A stretch of DNA of 64,000 nt from Pleurocapsa minor HA4230-MV1 (lineage in GTDB: Bacteria > Cyanobacteriota > Cyanobacteriia > Cyanobacteriales > Xenococcaceae), in the NCBI GenBank assembly GCA_019359095.1, contig JAHHHZ010000013.1, forward strand, positions 124,001 through 188,000, in the 5' to 3' direction. Both the position numbers and the translations under genes were made by a program. The notes beneath the pieces are model-generated. The model had not been told where the DNA came from, made no database searches, and saw only the letters and a program-made list of their open reading frames with translations. Of the stretch, positions 9,150 through 19,295 are shown piece after piece (position 1 is the stretch's first letter; each line of letters starts with the position of its first letter).

Positions 9150-10475
9150 TTAAGCAAAGTCATATTCAACAGTCAAATCATCAAAACTCAAATTACCCCC
9201 ATTGGGTAAATCCTCAAAGCCGAGAATATTGTCACCTAAGCTGCGAACATGTTCTGCTCCGTCAGAATTAGCTTCTAAGAAGGGAAAATACACCAGAGGA
9301 TCGTTGCTACTGCCATCTTCTAGCTGTTCAATTGTGCCATCAACTACGATAAAGGGTGCGTAAGTTGAACCACCTGCAAGCTCTGTAGTAAATGTGCTAG
9401 TAACGCCATTGACTCCATTAAGACTGAGATCAGAGCGATTAGCGATCGCAGTAGCAGTGTAGTCTTCGTCTCCCACAGCGATCGTCTCACCTGATTCTGA
9501 GTCGATAATATTACCTGCTGCATCTACTGTATAAAAACCGACAGTATTATTGAACCCACTATCTCGGCTAACGGTAAAGTTAATTGTGGAATCTCCAAGC
9601 TCACTAAGATCGATTAAAGGAGCAGCAACTTCAGGTAATGTTTGAGCTTCTTCTGAGGATAAACTATCTCCATCATTGTCGCCAGATACAACAGCTAATC
9701 CCTGTAAATTGCGAGCATCTGTACCAATTTCTCCTAGGCTGAATGCCATACCTAAATCTAGATCGACATTATATAAAGTGCCATCAGCAACAGCAAAGGC
9801 TGTATTGTCACCATTGGGAGAAGAGACAATCTCAAATCCGCTTAAAGTATCAAGATCGATTCCCAAATCGCCTACTGTAACTAAAGTTCCATCATTAGGA
9901 GGGTTTTGCAAGACTAGATCGTTAAGTAAGGTATCAAGATTGTATAGCTGAGTACTGTCAGTCCCGTCAAAAGAATTAGTATAGGCAGCAGCAGTAATAT
10001 TAGGATTGACTCCATAATTAGTATCTCCCTCAGCAAAAGCTAAAGTACCATCAGCGGTAACTTCTCCCGTGTCTACATTAATTCTAAAATTTTGGTCATT
10101 ATCTCCTACTAGACGCAGGCGATCGGCAACAGGATTAAAGTCTAATCCTGAGATAGTTCCCCCTGTAAAAGGCAGATTTAAAGTGCTGACATAGGTTGCA
10201 GCACCACTTTCAGCATCAATTGTATAAATATTATTGGCAGTAGTAATGCCATAAATTAGACCATTGGCTGGGCGAGTATCAATACCGAATAGTACACCAT
10301 CAACTCCTGAGACAGCTATTGAATCTATCTCGCCAGGATTAGTGGGATCAAAAGAAATTAAAGTATTGTCGTCGGTCAACGCCACAAATTCCGAGTTGAG
10401 GGCAATCTCTGATATTGGGGGAATTTCGACGTTATCGCGATTGAGAGTGGCTAAATCTGCGGTAAATTGCTGCAT
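9150..10475 (-). CDS. DUF4394 / DUF4114 protein
   Basis: The N-terminal ~270 residues form DUF4394, a beta-propeller-like fold with repeats such as EFVALTDDNTLISFDP, GIDTRPANGLIYGIT and GLDFNPVADRLRLVGDNDQNFR. The C-terminal ~115 residues (GFYTVDAAGNI to DDLTVEYDFA) form DUF4114, often found on exported calcium-binding cyanobacterial proteins. Low in Lys and rich in Asp/Asn/Gly/Thr, so likely secreted or at the surface. The ATG at 10475 gives a start just before the domain. An in-frame TTG at 10598 would add 41 residues with no clear signal peptide, so the start is unsettled. Function unknown. Confidence 0.75.
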   Translation of the reverse strand: MQQFTADLATLNRDNVEIPPISEIALNSEFVALTDDNTLISFDPTNPGEIDSIAVSGVDGVLFGIDTRPANGLIYGITTANNIYTIDAESGAATYVSTLNLPFTGGTISGLDFNPVADRLRLVGDNDQNFRINVDTGEVTADGTLAFAEGDTNYGVNPNITAAAYTNSFDGTDSTQLYNLDTLLNDLVLQNPPNDGTLVTVGDLGIDLDTLSGFEIVSSPNGDNTAFAVADGTLYNVDLDLGMAFSLGEIGTDARNLQGLAVVSGDNDGDSLSSEEAQTLPEVAAPLIDLSELGDSTINFTVSRDSGFNNTVGFYTVDAAGNIIDSESGETIAVGDEDYTATAIANRSDLSLNGVNGVTSTFTTELAGGSTYAPFIVVDGTIEQLEDGSSNDPLVYFPFLEANSDGAEHVRSLGDNILGFEDLPNGGNLSFDDLTVEYDFA

Positions 10476-10813
10476 AATTGGTAATTTTTTGGATTTTTTC
10501 CCAGCAAAACCGTCCCCTCTATTAAGACAGGACAAGTTGTTTGCATCGGCTGTGATGCCCGTGAGCAATGAGTAAATAGTTATGAACAATTTGAACAATA
10601 CCTAGGAGCAAATAGTATCTAGTTAATTAGCTATTTTCCCTAACTTCTCTGCAACCTATTGATGGACATCAATCAAAATTGTTCTTACAGACAAAAATAA
10701 AATTAATCATTTTTCCTGCTTGTATAACTAGTACGTCTGAGTAGTGCGATCGGATTCAAATCAATATTAGGGGAGAATTACAATGCAATAAACTTAAAAG
10801 CCTACTGCTGTAT
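10476..10813. other. Intergenic region with uncertain start of the DUF4394 gene
   Basis: If the ATG at 10475 is used, 338 bp separate it from the kinase stop. The region has an open in-frame extension to 10598 and is otherwise AT-rich. One HIP1-like half site (TGCGATCGG) lies near 10746. No RNA gene or hairpin stands out. Confidence 0.35.
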
Positions 10814-12346
10814 TTAATGGAAATCTGCCGACCACACAGCTAAGTAAATACGATCCTGCTGATTGCGTTGAATCGTACCCTGCAAATCTCCTGCGGTAAA
10901 ATTGTAAACAGTTTGGCGACGTTGATACACTGCTTCTAATCCTTGCTTTAAATCAGGCTCGATTTTCGTTGATAAAAGAGAAATTAAAGCAGCTTGTAAT
11001 GTATTGAAGCTAGTCGAAGGAGGAACAGCTATTTCTGCTTGACGTAATTTGTTAGTTTGAACGTCAAATATGTATCCCAGATCGATTCCCTGAGAAACAA
11101 TATTTTTATATGACCAAGCAGCGCTATTTTGCCAAAACCCAGGTTGACGCCAGACAGGTTCACCCAAAGCCTGAAGAATTTCTCGATCTGAAGTGCCAAC
11201 GGTAAAAATTATGCCTTGAAAAATATTCTCAGTCGCATTATCTTTAGTTAGCGCTACATTATCTTTAGTCGGCGATACATTATTTTTAGTTAAATCTGTA
11301 TCATCTTCAGTCAGTAAAAGTGATTCTTCAGGAAATAGATCGGCAAAATTTAGAGGTGGTCGTTCATCTAATTTAGCCACAACTTGCCAACCTCTCCAGG
11401 CAATAGAAAATAATATCCCTAACGTTAAAAACATTGTCCAAGTTTTTAAGGCAGATTTTTGGCTATTGCTGCTGAGTAATACAGTTGAGGAAGAAGACAG
11501 TAGCGCCGAGCGCATTTTTGCTGCCGAAGCAAATCGTCGCTCTGGTTGAGGTGAGATTGCCCGACTAAGTACTCTGATTAAATTATGGCTAATTGAAATT
11601 TTTTGGCACTCAAAATCAAGATCTAAAGGCGATCGCCCTGTGAGCAAATGAATTGCAGTTAAAGCCAAACTGTAAAGATCGTTATTGTATGTTGCCTGTC
11701 CCATTGCTTGCTCAGAAGACATATATCCAGGAGTCCCAGCGACAACTCTTAGCTGCTGGTGATTACACCCATTCGAGGGCAAGTCCTTTGAGTACCCTAA
11801 AGGATTCCTCAAGGATATAGCTTCGCGATCGCTAATTGGTTGTGCTATGCCAAAGTCAATCAGTACAGGTAAATTGTCTTGAGAACGTAAGACAATATTA
11901 TGGGGTTTAATATCGCGATGGACAATGCCCTGGCTGTGAATATACTCTAATACGGATAATAAATTGAGTAAAATATTTCTGGTTTCTAATTCAGATAGCT
12001 TCTTTTGTCGATCTAGCTTTTCTTTGAGAGTCTTGCCAGCAATCCATTCCTGGACTAAATATAAAGAGCTATCATCTCTAAAATAATGATAAAACTGGCT
12101 GATTTGAGCATGTTTGCCGCTCAGATGCTGGAGTATTTTAGCTTCCTGTTCAAATAGAGATATTTTGGTTGACCTAATTCTCTCAGAACAACAATTGAGA
12201 TCGAGCCGTTTGACTATACATTTACGATGTTCAATAAAATCCCTAGCTACAAAAACCTGACTCTGATTGCTGTTTGCTATTGGTTCATAAAGATAATAGC
12301 GATTGTTAACTAATTTATTTGGCAAACTTAGGGTAAGGTTGGTCAT
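10814..12346 (-). CDS. Membrane-anchored serine/threonine protein kinase
   Basis: The N-terminal Hanks-type kinase domain (~12-285) has the invariant Lys in CIVKRL, the catalytic loop HRDIKPHN (~142-149), IDFGIAQP (DFG) and GTPGYMSSEQA. The glycine loop is atypical (PIANSNQSQVF), lacking the GxGxxG glycines. A single membrane helix follows (~300-320, MFLTLGILFSIAWRGWQVV), then a low-complexity linker built on a 7-aa repeat (TKDNVAL-like). The C-terminal ~110-residue extracytoplasmic domain resembles those of other cyanobacterial kinases. I chose the ATG at 12346 over a TTG at 12352. Substrates unknown. Confidence 0.87.
   Translation of the reverse strand: MTNLTLSLPNKLVNNRYYLYEPIANSNQSQVFVARDFIEHRKCIVKRLDLNCCSERIRSTKISLFEQEAKILQHLSGKHAQISQFYHYFRDDSSLYLVQEWIAGKTLKEKLDRQKKLSELETRNILLNLLSVLEYIHSQGIVHRDIKPHNIVLRSQDNLPVLIDFGIAQPISDREAISLRNPLGYSKDLPSNGCNHQQLRVVAGTPGYMSSEQAMGQATYNNDLYSLALTAIHLLTGRSPLDLDFECQKISISHNLIRVLSRAISPQPERRFASAAKMRSALLSSSSTVLLSSNSQKSALKTWTMFLTLGILFSIAWRGWQVVAKLDERPPLNFADLFPEESLLLTEDDTDLTKNNVSPTKDNVALTKDNATENIFQGIIFTVGTSDREILQALGEPVWRQPGFWQNSAAWSYKNIVSQGIDLGYIFDVQTNKLRQAEIAVPPSTSFNTLQAALISLLSTKIEPDLKQGLEAVYQRRQTVYNFTAGDLQGTIQRNQQDRIYLAVWSADFH
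11236..11298 (-). repeat. Three tandem 21-bp units inside the kinase gene
   Basis: Three imperfect 21-bp units, each starting cattatctttagt or cattatttttagt on the plus strand, encode a 7-residue repeat of the TKDNVxx type just outside the membrane helix of the Ser/Thr kinase. The period is a multiple of three, so copy-number change would alter linker length without shifting the frame. Confidence 0.8.
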
Positions 12347-12493
12347 ATCCAATACGATATCGCTATGGTATTTCTATTTATTAAGTACGCCGAGCAACTA
12401 AAATTGGTTTCAAATAAGTAATTAAACTAAATCTTGTAAATCTGGTAAATTTTGCTGCTAAAATTTTGGGCTAAAAGTTGCCGCTTAAATTAA

Positions 12494-13777
12494 ATGAATG
12501 AAGAACTAGAATCATTGCTTGGCTTGGCATCTCGTCGGGGAATTAGCCATGCGGAAGTATATCAAGTATCGTCTCAGTCTCAACCAGTCTTTTTTGAGGG
12601 AAATCGTCTCAAGCAATTAGAAAGCTCTCAATCAATGGGGACAGCCTTAAGACTGTGGCAAGATCATCGTCCTGGTTTAGCTGTAGCCTATGGCAAAATT
12701 GAACCTGAATTATTAATTGATAAAGCGATCTCCTTATCTCAACTCAATGCGCCAGAAATTATTGAGTTAGCACCACCGCGTCAAGTAACTTACGATTTAA
12801 CTGGAGTGGGTGCATCGGTTCAAGATTTAATTACCTACGGCGATCGCGCAATTACTCGATTGCGGGAAGAATATCCTGAAGTAATCTGTTCGGCAGAATT
12901 GGAATTTGAACAAGAAAGTATTACTTTGCTCAATTCTCAAGGATTATATTGTCATTATTACGAGTCAGGTTTGAGTTATTCCCTAGGTGCAGAATTGATT
13001 CGGGGAGAAGATTTTCTGGGTATTTTTGACGGTGACTATAGCAAAGAGCAATTAAACCTCGATCCTCTGATCGAGGGAATTATTCGGCGTTTAGATTGGG
13101 CAAAATATAACGTCGATCCCCCTCAAGGAAATATCCCCGTAATCCTCACGGCTAATGTGGCAACTTTGCTGTGGGAAACTGTTTCCTCGGCTTTAAATGC
13201 TAAAAGAGTTAAAGAAAAATCTTCTCCTTGGAGTAATCTAAAGCAAGAATTAGTTGTTTCGGAGCAAATTAGCTTATCTCAACAGCCAGAATTGCGACCT
13301 TATGACTGTCCTTTTGACGATGAGGGAATGACAACCCAAAAGCTAGATTTAATTACCAAGGGAGTATTAAATCAATTCTATTGCGATCGCGCGATCGCCA
13401 GGGAATTAAACCTCAAACCCACAGGCAATGGCTTTCGTCCTGCTTTGGATAGTTATCCTAGTCCATCTTTAGTTAATTTAATCGTCGCATCGGGTAAAGA
13501 TTCTTTAGACGAGTTAATCACTAAACTAGATAATGGGATCATTGTCGATCAAATACTGGGTGGGGGTGCAGATATCAGTGGTGACTTTTCGGTTAACGTC
13601 GATCTTGGCTATCGGGTAGTTAATGGCAATATTACAGGACGAGTTAAAGATACGGCGATCGCAGGTAACGTCTATCAAATCCTCAAACAAATTATCGCTT
13701 TAGGTAATGACTCAATCTGGGATGGTTCTTGTTTTACTCCTTCTCTATTAGTCGAAGGGATTTCGGTAGTCGGCTAA
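12494..13777 (+). CDS. tldE: TldE/PmbA-family metalloprotease subunit
   Basis: 427 aa with the TldD/PmbA fold: N-terminal EVYQVSSQSQPVFFEGNRLKQLESSQ, central FDDEGMTTQKLDLITKGVLNQFYCD, and C-terminal GGGADISGDFSVNVDLGYRVVNG. There is no HExxxH zinc motif, which places it as the E (PmbA) partner and not the catalytic TldD. TldD/E heterodimers degrade unfolded or leader peptides in modified-peptide maturation and toxin control. No tldD is adjacent. lnt follows 52 bp downstream on the same strand. Confidence 0.9.
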   Translation: MNEELESLLGLASRRGISHAEVYQVSSQSQPVFFEGNRLKQLESSQSMGTALRLWQDHRPGLAVAYGKIEPELLIDKAISLSQLNAPEIIELAPPRQVTYDLTGVGASVQDLITYGDRAITRLREEYPEVICSAELEFEQESITLLNSQGLYCHYYESGLSYSLGAELIRGEDFLGIFDGDYSKEQLNLDPLIEGIIRRLDWAKYNVDPPQGNIPVILTANVATLLWETVSSALNAKRVKEKSSPWSNLKQELVVSEQISLSQQPELRPYDCPFDDEGMTTQKLDLITKGVLNQFYCDRAIARELNLKPTGNGFRPALDSYPSPSLVNLIVASGKDSLDELITKLDNGIIVDQILGGGADISGDFSVNVDLGYRVVNGNITGRVKDTAIAGNVYQILKQIIALGNDSIWDGSCFTPSLLVEGISVVG

Positions 13778-13829
13778 TTTAAACAGCTTATGATTTAATT
13801 ATTTCTCTGCATATTTAACAGATTGAATA

Positions 13830-15389
13830 ATGCCATCCAAAACCAAGTTAATTTTTACATCATTTCTCAGCGGCATTTTAATGGGTTTAGCACCCGCACC
13901 ATTTAATGCTTGGTATTTTGCCTGGTTTGCTTTGACCCCTTTATGGATCTTAATTAGACAACAAAAGTCGCTTCAACAAATAGCTATTCTGGCTCTGGCT
14001 TGGGGGATTGGTTATGACGGATTAGCTTTGTTTTGGATTACTGGGGTGCATCCGATGACTTGGATGGGAGTACCTTGGTTAGCTAGTTTAGCGATCGCTA
14101 TTTTTTGCTGGGTTTTTATTACTTTATGGGGTGCAGGAGTTGTCGTTACTTGGGCAGTTTTATTCAGCTTTATTAATCAAAAATTAAATAATCAGAGCAA
14201 TAAAAATATTTCCAGCAGTTTAATTAAAGCTTTAATTGGCGCAGCTTTATGGTCAGGTCTAGAAACATTATGGAGTCACACACCTCTGTGGTGGCCAGCG
14301 ATCGCCTATACTCAAAGTCCGCATAATTTAATCATCCTGCAACTAGGCAAGCTATCAGGAGTTAATACCGTTGCTGTAGTAATAATTATGGTCAATGGTT
14401 TACTAGCAGAGGCAATCTTAGCTTGGCATAAATATTCTAGTTTTAAAAGCAAAATATTATTAATTACTGCTCCTTTAGTTATCTTAATTATTAGCCATTT
14501 ATTAGGTTTTTATTTATATCAAATACCTGTAGCTAAAGATAATTTAGCACCATTAAAAATTGGTATTATTCAAGGCAATATTCCCAATGAAATCAAGCTA
14601 TTTTCTGAAGGTTGGCGTAAAGCGATCGCTGGCTACACTTCTGGTTATCAAAGATTAGCTAAACAAGGGGTTGATGTTGTCCTTACTCCTGAAGGAGCAT
14701 TACCCTTTTACTGGGAGGATATAATTGATGATTCTAGTTTTTATCGGGCTGTGATTACGGAACAAGTTCCTGCTTGGGTGGGAGCAAACGGTAGAGACGG
14801 CAACAGTTACACCAACAGTATCTTTACCCTAACAGGAGATGGTAAAACCTATAGTCGCTACGATAAATATAAACTAGTACCTTTAGGCGAATATATCCCG
14901 TTTGAATCTATTGTCGGTAAATTAATCGATCGCCTATCACCTTTAAATGCTCATCTAGCAGCAGGTAAACCAAACCAAATCTTCGACACTCCTTTTGGTC
15001 AAGCCATAATTGCTATCTGTTACGAATCGGCATTTCCTCAACATTTTTTACGTCAGGCACAAGCAGGGGGAGAATTTATCATTACCGCTTCCAATAATGC
15101 TCATTATAGTAAGACCATGCCCAGTCAACACCATGCCCATGATGTCATGCGGGCGATAGAAAGCGATCGCTGGGCTGCTAGAGCTACCAATACGGGTTAT
15201 AGTGCGATCGTCGATCCTCATGGTAATACTCTCTGGATTTCTGCAATAGATCGCTATACCATTCACGCCGATACTATTTATCGTCGACAAAACAAAACGC
15301 TATATGTGCGTTGGGGAGACTGGTTAACACCGTCAATGATTTTACTCAGCGCATTGTCAATTTATAGTAAATTGATTAAAAGCTTATAG
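13830..15389 (+). CDS. lnt: Apolipoprotein N-acyltransferase
   Basis: Inner-membrane enzyme that transfers the third acyl chain to the N-terminal Cys of lipoproteins. N-terminal hydrophobic helices (residues ~1-225, starting FLSGILMGLAPAPFNAWYFAW) are followed by a nitrilase-type domain. The catalytic triad is visible: Glu in TPEGALPFYW, Lys in KYKLVPLGEYIP and Cys in ICYESAFPQ. The length of 519 aa is normal. It lies directly after tldE. Confidence 0.93.
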   Translation: MPSKTKLIFTSFLSGILMGLAPAPFNAWYFAWFALTPLWILIRQQKSLQQIAILALAWGIGYDGLALFWITGVHPMTWMGVPWLASLAIAIFCWVFITLWGAGVVVTWAVLFSFINQKLNNQSNKNISSSLIKALIGAALWSGLETLWSHTPLWWPAIAYTQSPHNLIILQLGKLSGVNTVAVVIIMVNGLLAEAILAWHKYSSFKSKILLITAPLVILIISHLLGFYLYQIPVAKDNLAPLKIGIIQGNIPNEIKLFSEGWRKAIAGYTSGYQRLAKQGVDVVLTPEGALPFYWEDIIDDSSFYRAVITEQVPAWVGANGRDGNSYTNSIFTLTGDGKTYSRYDKYKLVPLGEYIPFESIVGKLIDRLSPLNAHLAAGKPNQIFDTPFGQAIIAICYESAFPQHFLRQAQAGGEFIITASNNAHYSKTMPSQHHAHDVMRAIESDRWAARATNTGYSAIVDPHGNTLWISAIDRYTIHADTIYRRQNKTLYVRWGDWLTPSMILLSALSIYSKLIKSL

Positions 15390-15438
15390 CTGCGAGCAGT
15401 AATCCTTTGTATAGCACTACTTAATCAGCAACGCTCTG

Positions 15439-16218
15439 CTATTTTGGCGAATTAGAATTTTTTTCGTGAAATATTTCTCTAACTTCATGCCAAAGTTCTT
15501 TTAATAGCTGTTTTACCTGCTTTTCTTTACGTGCTACGGCAGTACCTGTTGAGCCTAACTTTTCTTCAAATTCAGCTCTTTTGCGCTTGGTAGGCTCGGT
15601 AAAAACTTCAGGATCTTCTTTGGCTTTGTCGTACCAAACTTTTGCATCTTCTAAATATTTGCTAACTTCTCCATACTGTTCACCATAACGATTAGCTAAG
15701 TTTGCCTGGAGTACGGCAGTTTGCGCTTTCAGACGAGCATAATGTTTTTGCAGAATAGCAAACTCTTCGCTGTTGCTGATGTTAATCATCGCTTCGGCGA
15801 TCGCTTCTTTAACTTTATCAGGTTGGGTATTATTAGTTTTAACTTCCGCTAAAGCCTCGTCGATTTCAGTTTGTAATTCTTGTTCGTCTTGAACTACTTG
15901 AGCCTCTAAAGTGGTGATTTCCGATTGGGTTTGTGCAATTTTCTGTCTTTTGGCTTGACTAACACCATCAATTACTCCTTGAATTGATGCTGTCACTTCG
16001 TCTTTAACTTCCCCACCAGATTCTTTGACAGTTTCTGTAACGGCAGCGATCGCATCTTGAACTAAAGCAGCTATTTCGCTTCTACCCGATTTGACTTCAG
16101 AAACCGCTTCGGCGATCGCATTTTTAATAATCTCGCGAATTCTTTCGGTTTTTAATTCTCCTGTTTGTTTTGCCCGCTGCAAATCGGCAACTATTCTTTC
16201 TTTGCTTGAGTCTGGCAT
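15439..16218 (-). CDS. Coiled-coil protein of unknown function
   Basis: 259 aa, almost wholly alpha-helical. Repeated amphipathic segments of an 11/22-residue character (IIKNAIAEAVSEVKSGRSEIAALVQDAIAAVTETVKESG) occupy the first ~100 residues and resemble apolipoprotein- or LEA-like helices. A Glu/Lys-rich coiled coil then runs to the end. No signal peptide or membrane helix is seen. I do not recognise a named family with confidence. Convergent with lnt; likely monocistronic. Confidence 0.75.
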   Translation of the reverse strand: MPDSSKERIVADLQRAKQTGELKTERIREIIKNAIAEAVSEVKSGRSEIAALVQDAIAAVTETVKESGGEVKDEVTASIQGVIDGVSQAKRQKIAQTQSEITTLEAQVVQDEQELQTEIDEALAEVKTNNTQPDKVKEAIAEAMINISNSEEFAILQKHYARLKAQTAVLQANLANRYGEQYGEVSKYLEDAKVWYDKAKEDPEVFTEPTKRKRAEFEEKLGSTGTAVARKEKQVKQLLKELWHEVREIFHEKNSNSPK

Positions 16219-16453
16219 AATTTAATACCTCTTACTATCTATATTGAATGAATCATAAGATCTGGTGATATTTTTATCTTAGAATTCTCACTAGAGTTTT
16301 GCACCTTTCTAAGGGTAGAAATTTCGCTACTCAAACTCCCGATTGGAAACTAATTTTAAAGTGAAAAGCGATCGCCAGAACAAAAATAATTGCTGATTTC
16401 GTAAAATATAGGTCAAAGCTGATAATTAGAATATGTAAACATTTAGCACTTCT

Positions 16454-16732
16454 ATGCAAGCGTACAAACTAACAGGAAAAGTCGATCACTCTGGTCAATT
16501 AATTATTACTGAACCAATTAATCTTAATCCTGGTGATGTAGAAGTTATTATTTTGCAGTCAACTACTACGACAGAAAATCAACTTTTTGATGAGCAACTT
16601 CATACCGTTAAATCTGACAAAATCTTGAAAATGCGTGTTTCTGGAATTGATGAAGGACGTTTTGTTGTCCCAGATGATTTTGATGATCCTTTGCCTCCAG
16701 ATATTTTAAAAGCTTTTGAGGGTAAAGATTAA
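16454..16732 (+). CDS. Small antitoxin-like protein, orphan
   Basis: 92 aa. The N-terminal half (YKLTGKVDHSGQLIITEPINLNPGDVEVIILQ) is a swapped-hairpin-like segment often seen in small cyanobacterial proteins. The C-terminal half (MRVSGIDEGRFVVPDDFDDPLPPDILKAFEG) matches the tail of DUF2281-type antitoxins placed ahead of PIN toxins. No toxin follows; downstream there is a transposase fragment instead. Function as antitoxin is inferred. Confidence 0.6.
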   Translation: MQAYKLTGKVDHSGQLIITEPINLNPGDVEVIILQSTTTTENQLFDEQLHTVKSDKILKMRVSGIDEGRFVVPDDFDDPLPPDILKAFEGKD

Positions 16733-16791
16733 ACTAGTTTATTATGGTTGAGCTATAAATTAATATTTCACAGCAAGCTGTATCTAAATGA

Positions 16792-17019
16792 CTAAACTTT
16801 TAATTTAGCTTTCAGCTTATATCTTACTAGTTCATGAACTGTTCGATAAGCTACATCAATTTCAAAACAGGTTCTTAACCACAGTTGAATTTCACTATAG
16901 CTTTGGAATCCTTCGGTATTTTTCAATTCTTCTTTTAATTTGGCGCTCGCCTGAGAAGGAATTGCCCTTGGTCTTCCTCCCTTGTTTTTCTTTGATTCTA
17001 GTAGTAGATTTATTCCACC
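16792..17019 (-). pseudogene. IS630-family transposase fragment (N-terminal HTH part)
   Basis: Reading from 17019 down to the stop at 16792 gives about 75 residues without a start codon: LLLESKKNKGGRPRAIPSQ, then SAKLKEELKNTEGFQSYSE, then IQLWLRTCFEIDVAYRTVHELVR. The GRPR motif and the SYSEIQLWL...YRTVHELVR helix-turn-helix are typical of the N-terminal half of IS630/Tc1-type transposases. The DDE catalytic part and the first HTH are missing. Its upstream end is cut by a heptanucleotide repeat (17021-17048). Confidence 0.75.
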
Positions 17020-17096
17020 AGTAGGAAATAGGAAATAGGAAGTAGGGCGAAATTCCTTTGCCCTAAAGGATATGCGAATATACTGATGAAAGTCAA
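17020..17096. repeat. Heptanucleotide repeat (AGGAAAT) plus CCCTAAAGGA module
   Basis: Positions 17021-17048 contain tandem aggaaat units. They are followed by gccctaaaggat, the dispersed module seen throughout the window. The block separates the transposase remnant from the 3' end of chlD. Confidence 0.65.
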
Positions 17097-19130
17097 TTAC
17101 ATCTGAGCAATTGCACCTCTTGCCATATCGGCGATCGCTCGATCCGTAGCTTTAGGTAGATGATAATAAGTTCCACCAGCTTGTTTAGCTAGTTCTTTGG
17201 CAAAACCTGTGGACACAAAACGGCTTTCAGTGTCAATTACCAGGAGTTTCATGCCCATCCCGCGCACTTTACCTGCAATATCTAGTAGTTCTTCTTTGAT
17301 ATTGGGCTTTTCTGCTCCCTCTTCGGGGACTTCTCCTAATGAACGGGACAAAGGAATATTACCTCGTCCATCGGTAATAGCGACAATTACTACCTGTCCA
17401 ATATCTCCCGACATTTGAGCATTGATACCGACGTTTACTGCTTGGGTTAAACCATGAGACAGGGGCGAACCACCACCACAGGGTAAGGATTCTAATCTAC
17501 CTTTTGCCATCGTAATGGAACGGGTGGGTGGGAGTAATACTTCAGCACGTTCACCACGGAAGGGAATCAAAGAGATTTGATCGCGATTTTCGTAAGCTTC
17601 GGTTAACAAGCGCATGACCGCACCTTTAGCTGACTGCATTCGATTTAATGCCATAGAACCAGAAGCATCCACGACAAATATAATTAACGAACCAGCTTTG
17701 CGCGCCATCCGTTTGGAACGGAGATCACTTTGTTCCACAATTACATTTTTGCCAGGGTTACGCTCCCGTCTCGCTTTTTGATAGGGAGCAGCACTACGCA
17801 GGGTGGCATCGATCGCAATTCGTTTGACCTTTCCTTTAGGAATCATCGGCTTAATATAACGCCCGCGATCGTCGGAGAAGATTAAATTGCGCGCCCCTGA
17901 TTTACCCTGTCGCTGCATAGTCTGGGCAAAGGTTAACACTTCGGGGTCTAACACCACACCTTCAATATCAAAGATAAACTCATCGGGAATTGCGGGTGGC
18001 TCTTGTTCTTGCTCCTGCTCGTCTTCCTGTTCATCTTCTGGCTCGTCTTCATCCTGATCTTGATTTGATTCGTCTTCTGGCTGCTGCTGTTGAGGTGGTG
18101 GGGGTGGTGGTTGAGGTGCGTCTTCTGGCGGTGCTTCAATCGTCGTGGCGCGAGGAATAATAACTAGCTCTACTGCTTTACGTAAATCATCAGCAATCAC
18201 GTTATCTCGACCATCTAGGGCAGCACAGGCTTTGGCTACCCTGACAGCAAACAGTTCAGCGCGATGCCCTTCCACAGTTCCCCGAACTGCTTCCTGGACT
18301 AAATACATAATCTGATCGTGGCTGATTTTGACTTCCTTAAGCCATTCCCGCGCCAGGATAATATCGGTCTTCAGACTATCAATATCTCCTTCATAAGCAG
18401 CGATAAAGTCTTTGGGAGAATTAGTAAAATCAATCACTTGGTTTACCGCTTCAACTCGCTGTTCGAGGGACAACATGCTATCAGCAGAAAGAGCGATCGC
18501 AATGCGGTCTAGTAAATGTTCTCGCAACACTCCTTCTTCAGGGTTGTAGGTGGCAATCAAAATCGGTTTACAGGGATGCTGAAAACTAATGCCTTCCCGT
18601 TCAATGACATTACGTCCATCGGTTAAAACCGTTAATAGCTGGTTGGCAATCTGATCGTCTAGGAGATTAAGCTCATCGATATATAGAACTCCACGATGTG
18701 CCTGGGCTAACAATCCTGGCTGAAAGATTGGCTTCCCACGCTTAACCGATTCTTCCACATCCACTGAACCCAATAGCCGATCTTCTGTTACCCCCAAAGG
18801 TATCTGCACAAAAGGAGCAGGCACAATCTGCGTGGGTATATCTTCTACAGCGGTATCATTGTATTTAACTGCGGTGTCATCATCCCAGTTTTGCGGCTGA
18901 TGGGGGTCACAATTATAGAGAGAACCCTTAATAATTTCAATCGGTGGCAAAAGACTGTAAATCGATCGCGCCATCACTGATTTAGCCGTTCCTCGACGAC
19001 CAGCGATCGCCACGCCCCCTAATTCTGGATCGATTGCCGCTAATAATAAAGCCAGCTTAATTGATTCCTGACCAACAATGGCAGTGAGGGGAAAGTTAAA
19101 ATTTTTGGGGGCAGTAGTTACAGCAGACAT
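17097..19130 (-). CDS. chlD: Magnesium chelatase subunit D
   Basis: Subunit of the ATP-dependent chelatase (ChlH/I/D) that inserts Mg2+ into protoporphyrin IX for chlorophyll synthesis. The AAA+ domain (1-340) has a Walker A-like GRRGTAKS at 44-51, LYIDELNLL and [11 protein letters not shown] proline-rich then acidic linker ([10 protein letters not shown] followed by D/E-rich runs) covers ~345-395. The C-terminal von Willebrand A domain has a MIDAS motif DASGS at 488-492. The length of 677 aa is typical for ChlD. The leader at 19157-19207 is duplicated at 19831. Confidence 0.97.
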   Translation of the reverse strand: MSAVTTAPKNFNFPLTAIVGQESIKLALLLAAIDPELGGVAIAGRRGTAKSVMARSIYSLLPPIEIIKGSLYNCDPHQPQNWDDDTAVKYNDTAVEDIPTQIVPAPFVQIPLGVTEDRLLGSVDVEESVKRGKPIFQPGLLAQAHRGVLYIDELNLLDDQIANQLLTVLTDGRNVIEREGISFQHPCKPILIATYNPEEGVLREHLLDRIAIALSADSMLSLEQRVEAVNQVIDFTNSPKDFIAAYEGDIDSLKTDIILAREWLKEVKISHDQIMYLVQEAVRGTVEGHRAELFAVRVAKACAALDGRDNVIADDLRKAVELVIIPRATTIEAPPEDAPQPPPPPPQQQQPEDESNQDQDEDEPEDEQEDEQEQEQEPPAIPDEFIFDIEGVVLDPEVLTFAQTMQRQGKSGARNLIFSDDRGRYIKPMIPKGKVKRIAIDATLRSAAPYQKARRERNPGKNVIVEQSDLRSKRMARKAGSLIIFVVDASGSMALNRMQSAKGAVMRLLTEAYENRDQISLIPFRGERAEVLLPPTRSITMAKGRLESLPCGGGSPLSHGLTQAVNVGINAQMSGDIGQVVIVAITDGRGNIPLSRSLGEVPEEGAEKPNIKEELLDIAGKVRGMGMKLLVIDTESRFVSTGFAKELAKQAGGTYYHLPKATDRAIADMARGAIAQM

Positions 19131-19156
19131 GCGATCGCCTTTTAGTTCCTTTGGGT

Positions 19157-19207
19157 AATAAAACCTAGACTCTTAACTTTAGTCTATTTAGGGGGTCAAA
19201 CTCAAAG
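19157..19207. repeat. Direct repeat copy 1 (chlD leader)
   Basis: 51 bp starting aataaaacctag and ending gtcaaactcaaag. The same 51 bp recur at 19831-19881 with two mismatches (49/51 identical). The copies bracket the DarG-type remnant. Confidence 0.9.
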
Positions 19208-19295
19208 GTACAATTGCAACCGTGTTTGTCTTATCTCTATTTTTTACTCTATCGCTTAAGCATACACAACTAGTGTAATCAAACTTAGTTAAGCA

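Noticed and set aside
10476-10598. N-terminal extension of the DUF4394 protein to a TTG at 10598
   Set aside because: The added 41 residues do not form a proper signal peptide and the domain begins right after the ATG at 10475. Retained only as an uncertainty.
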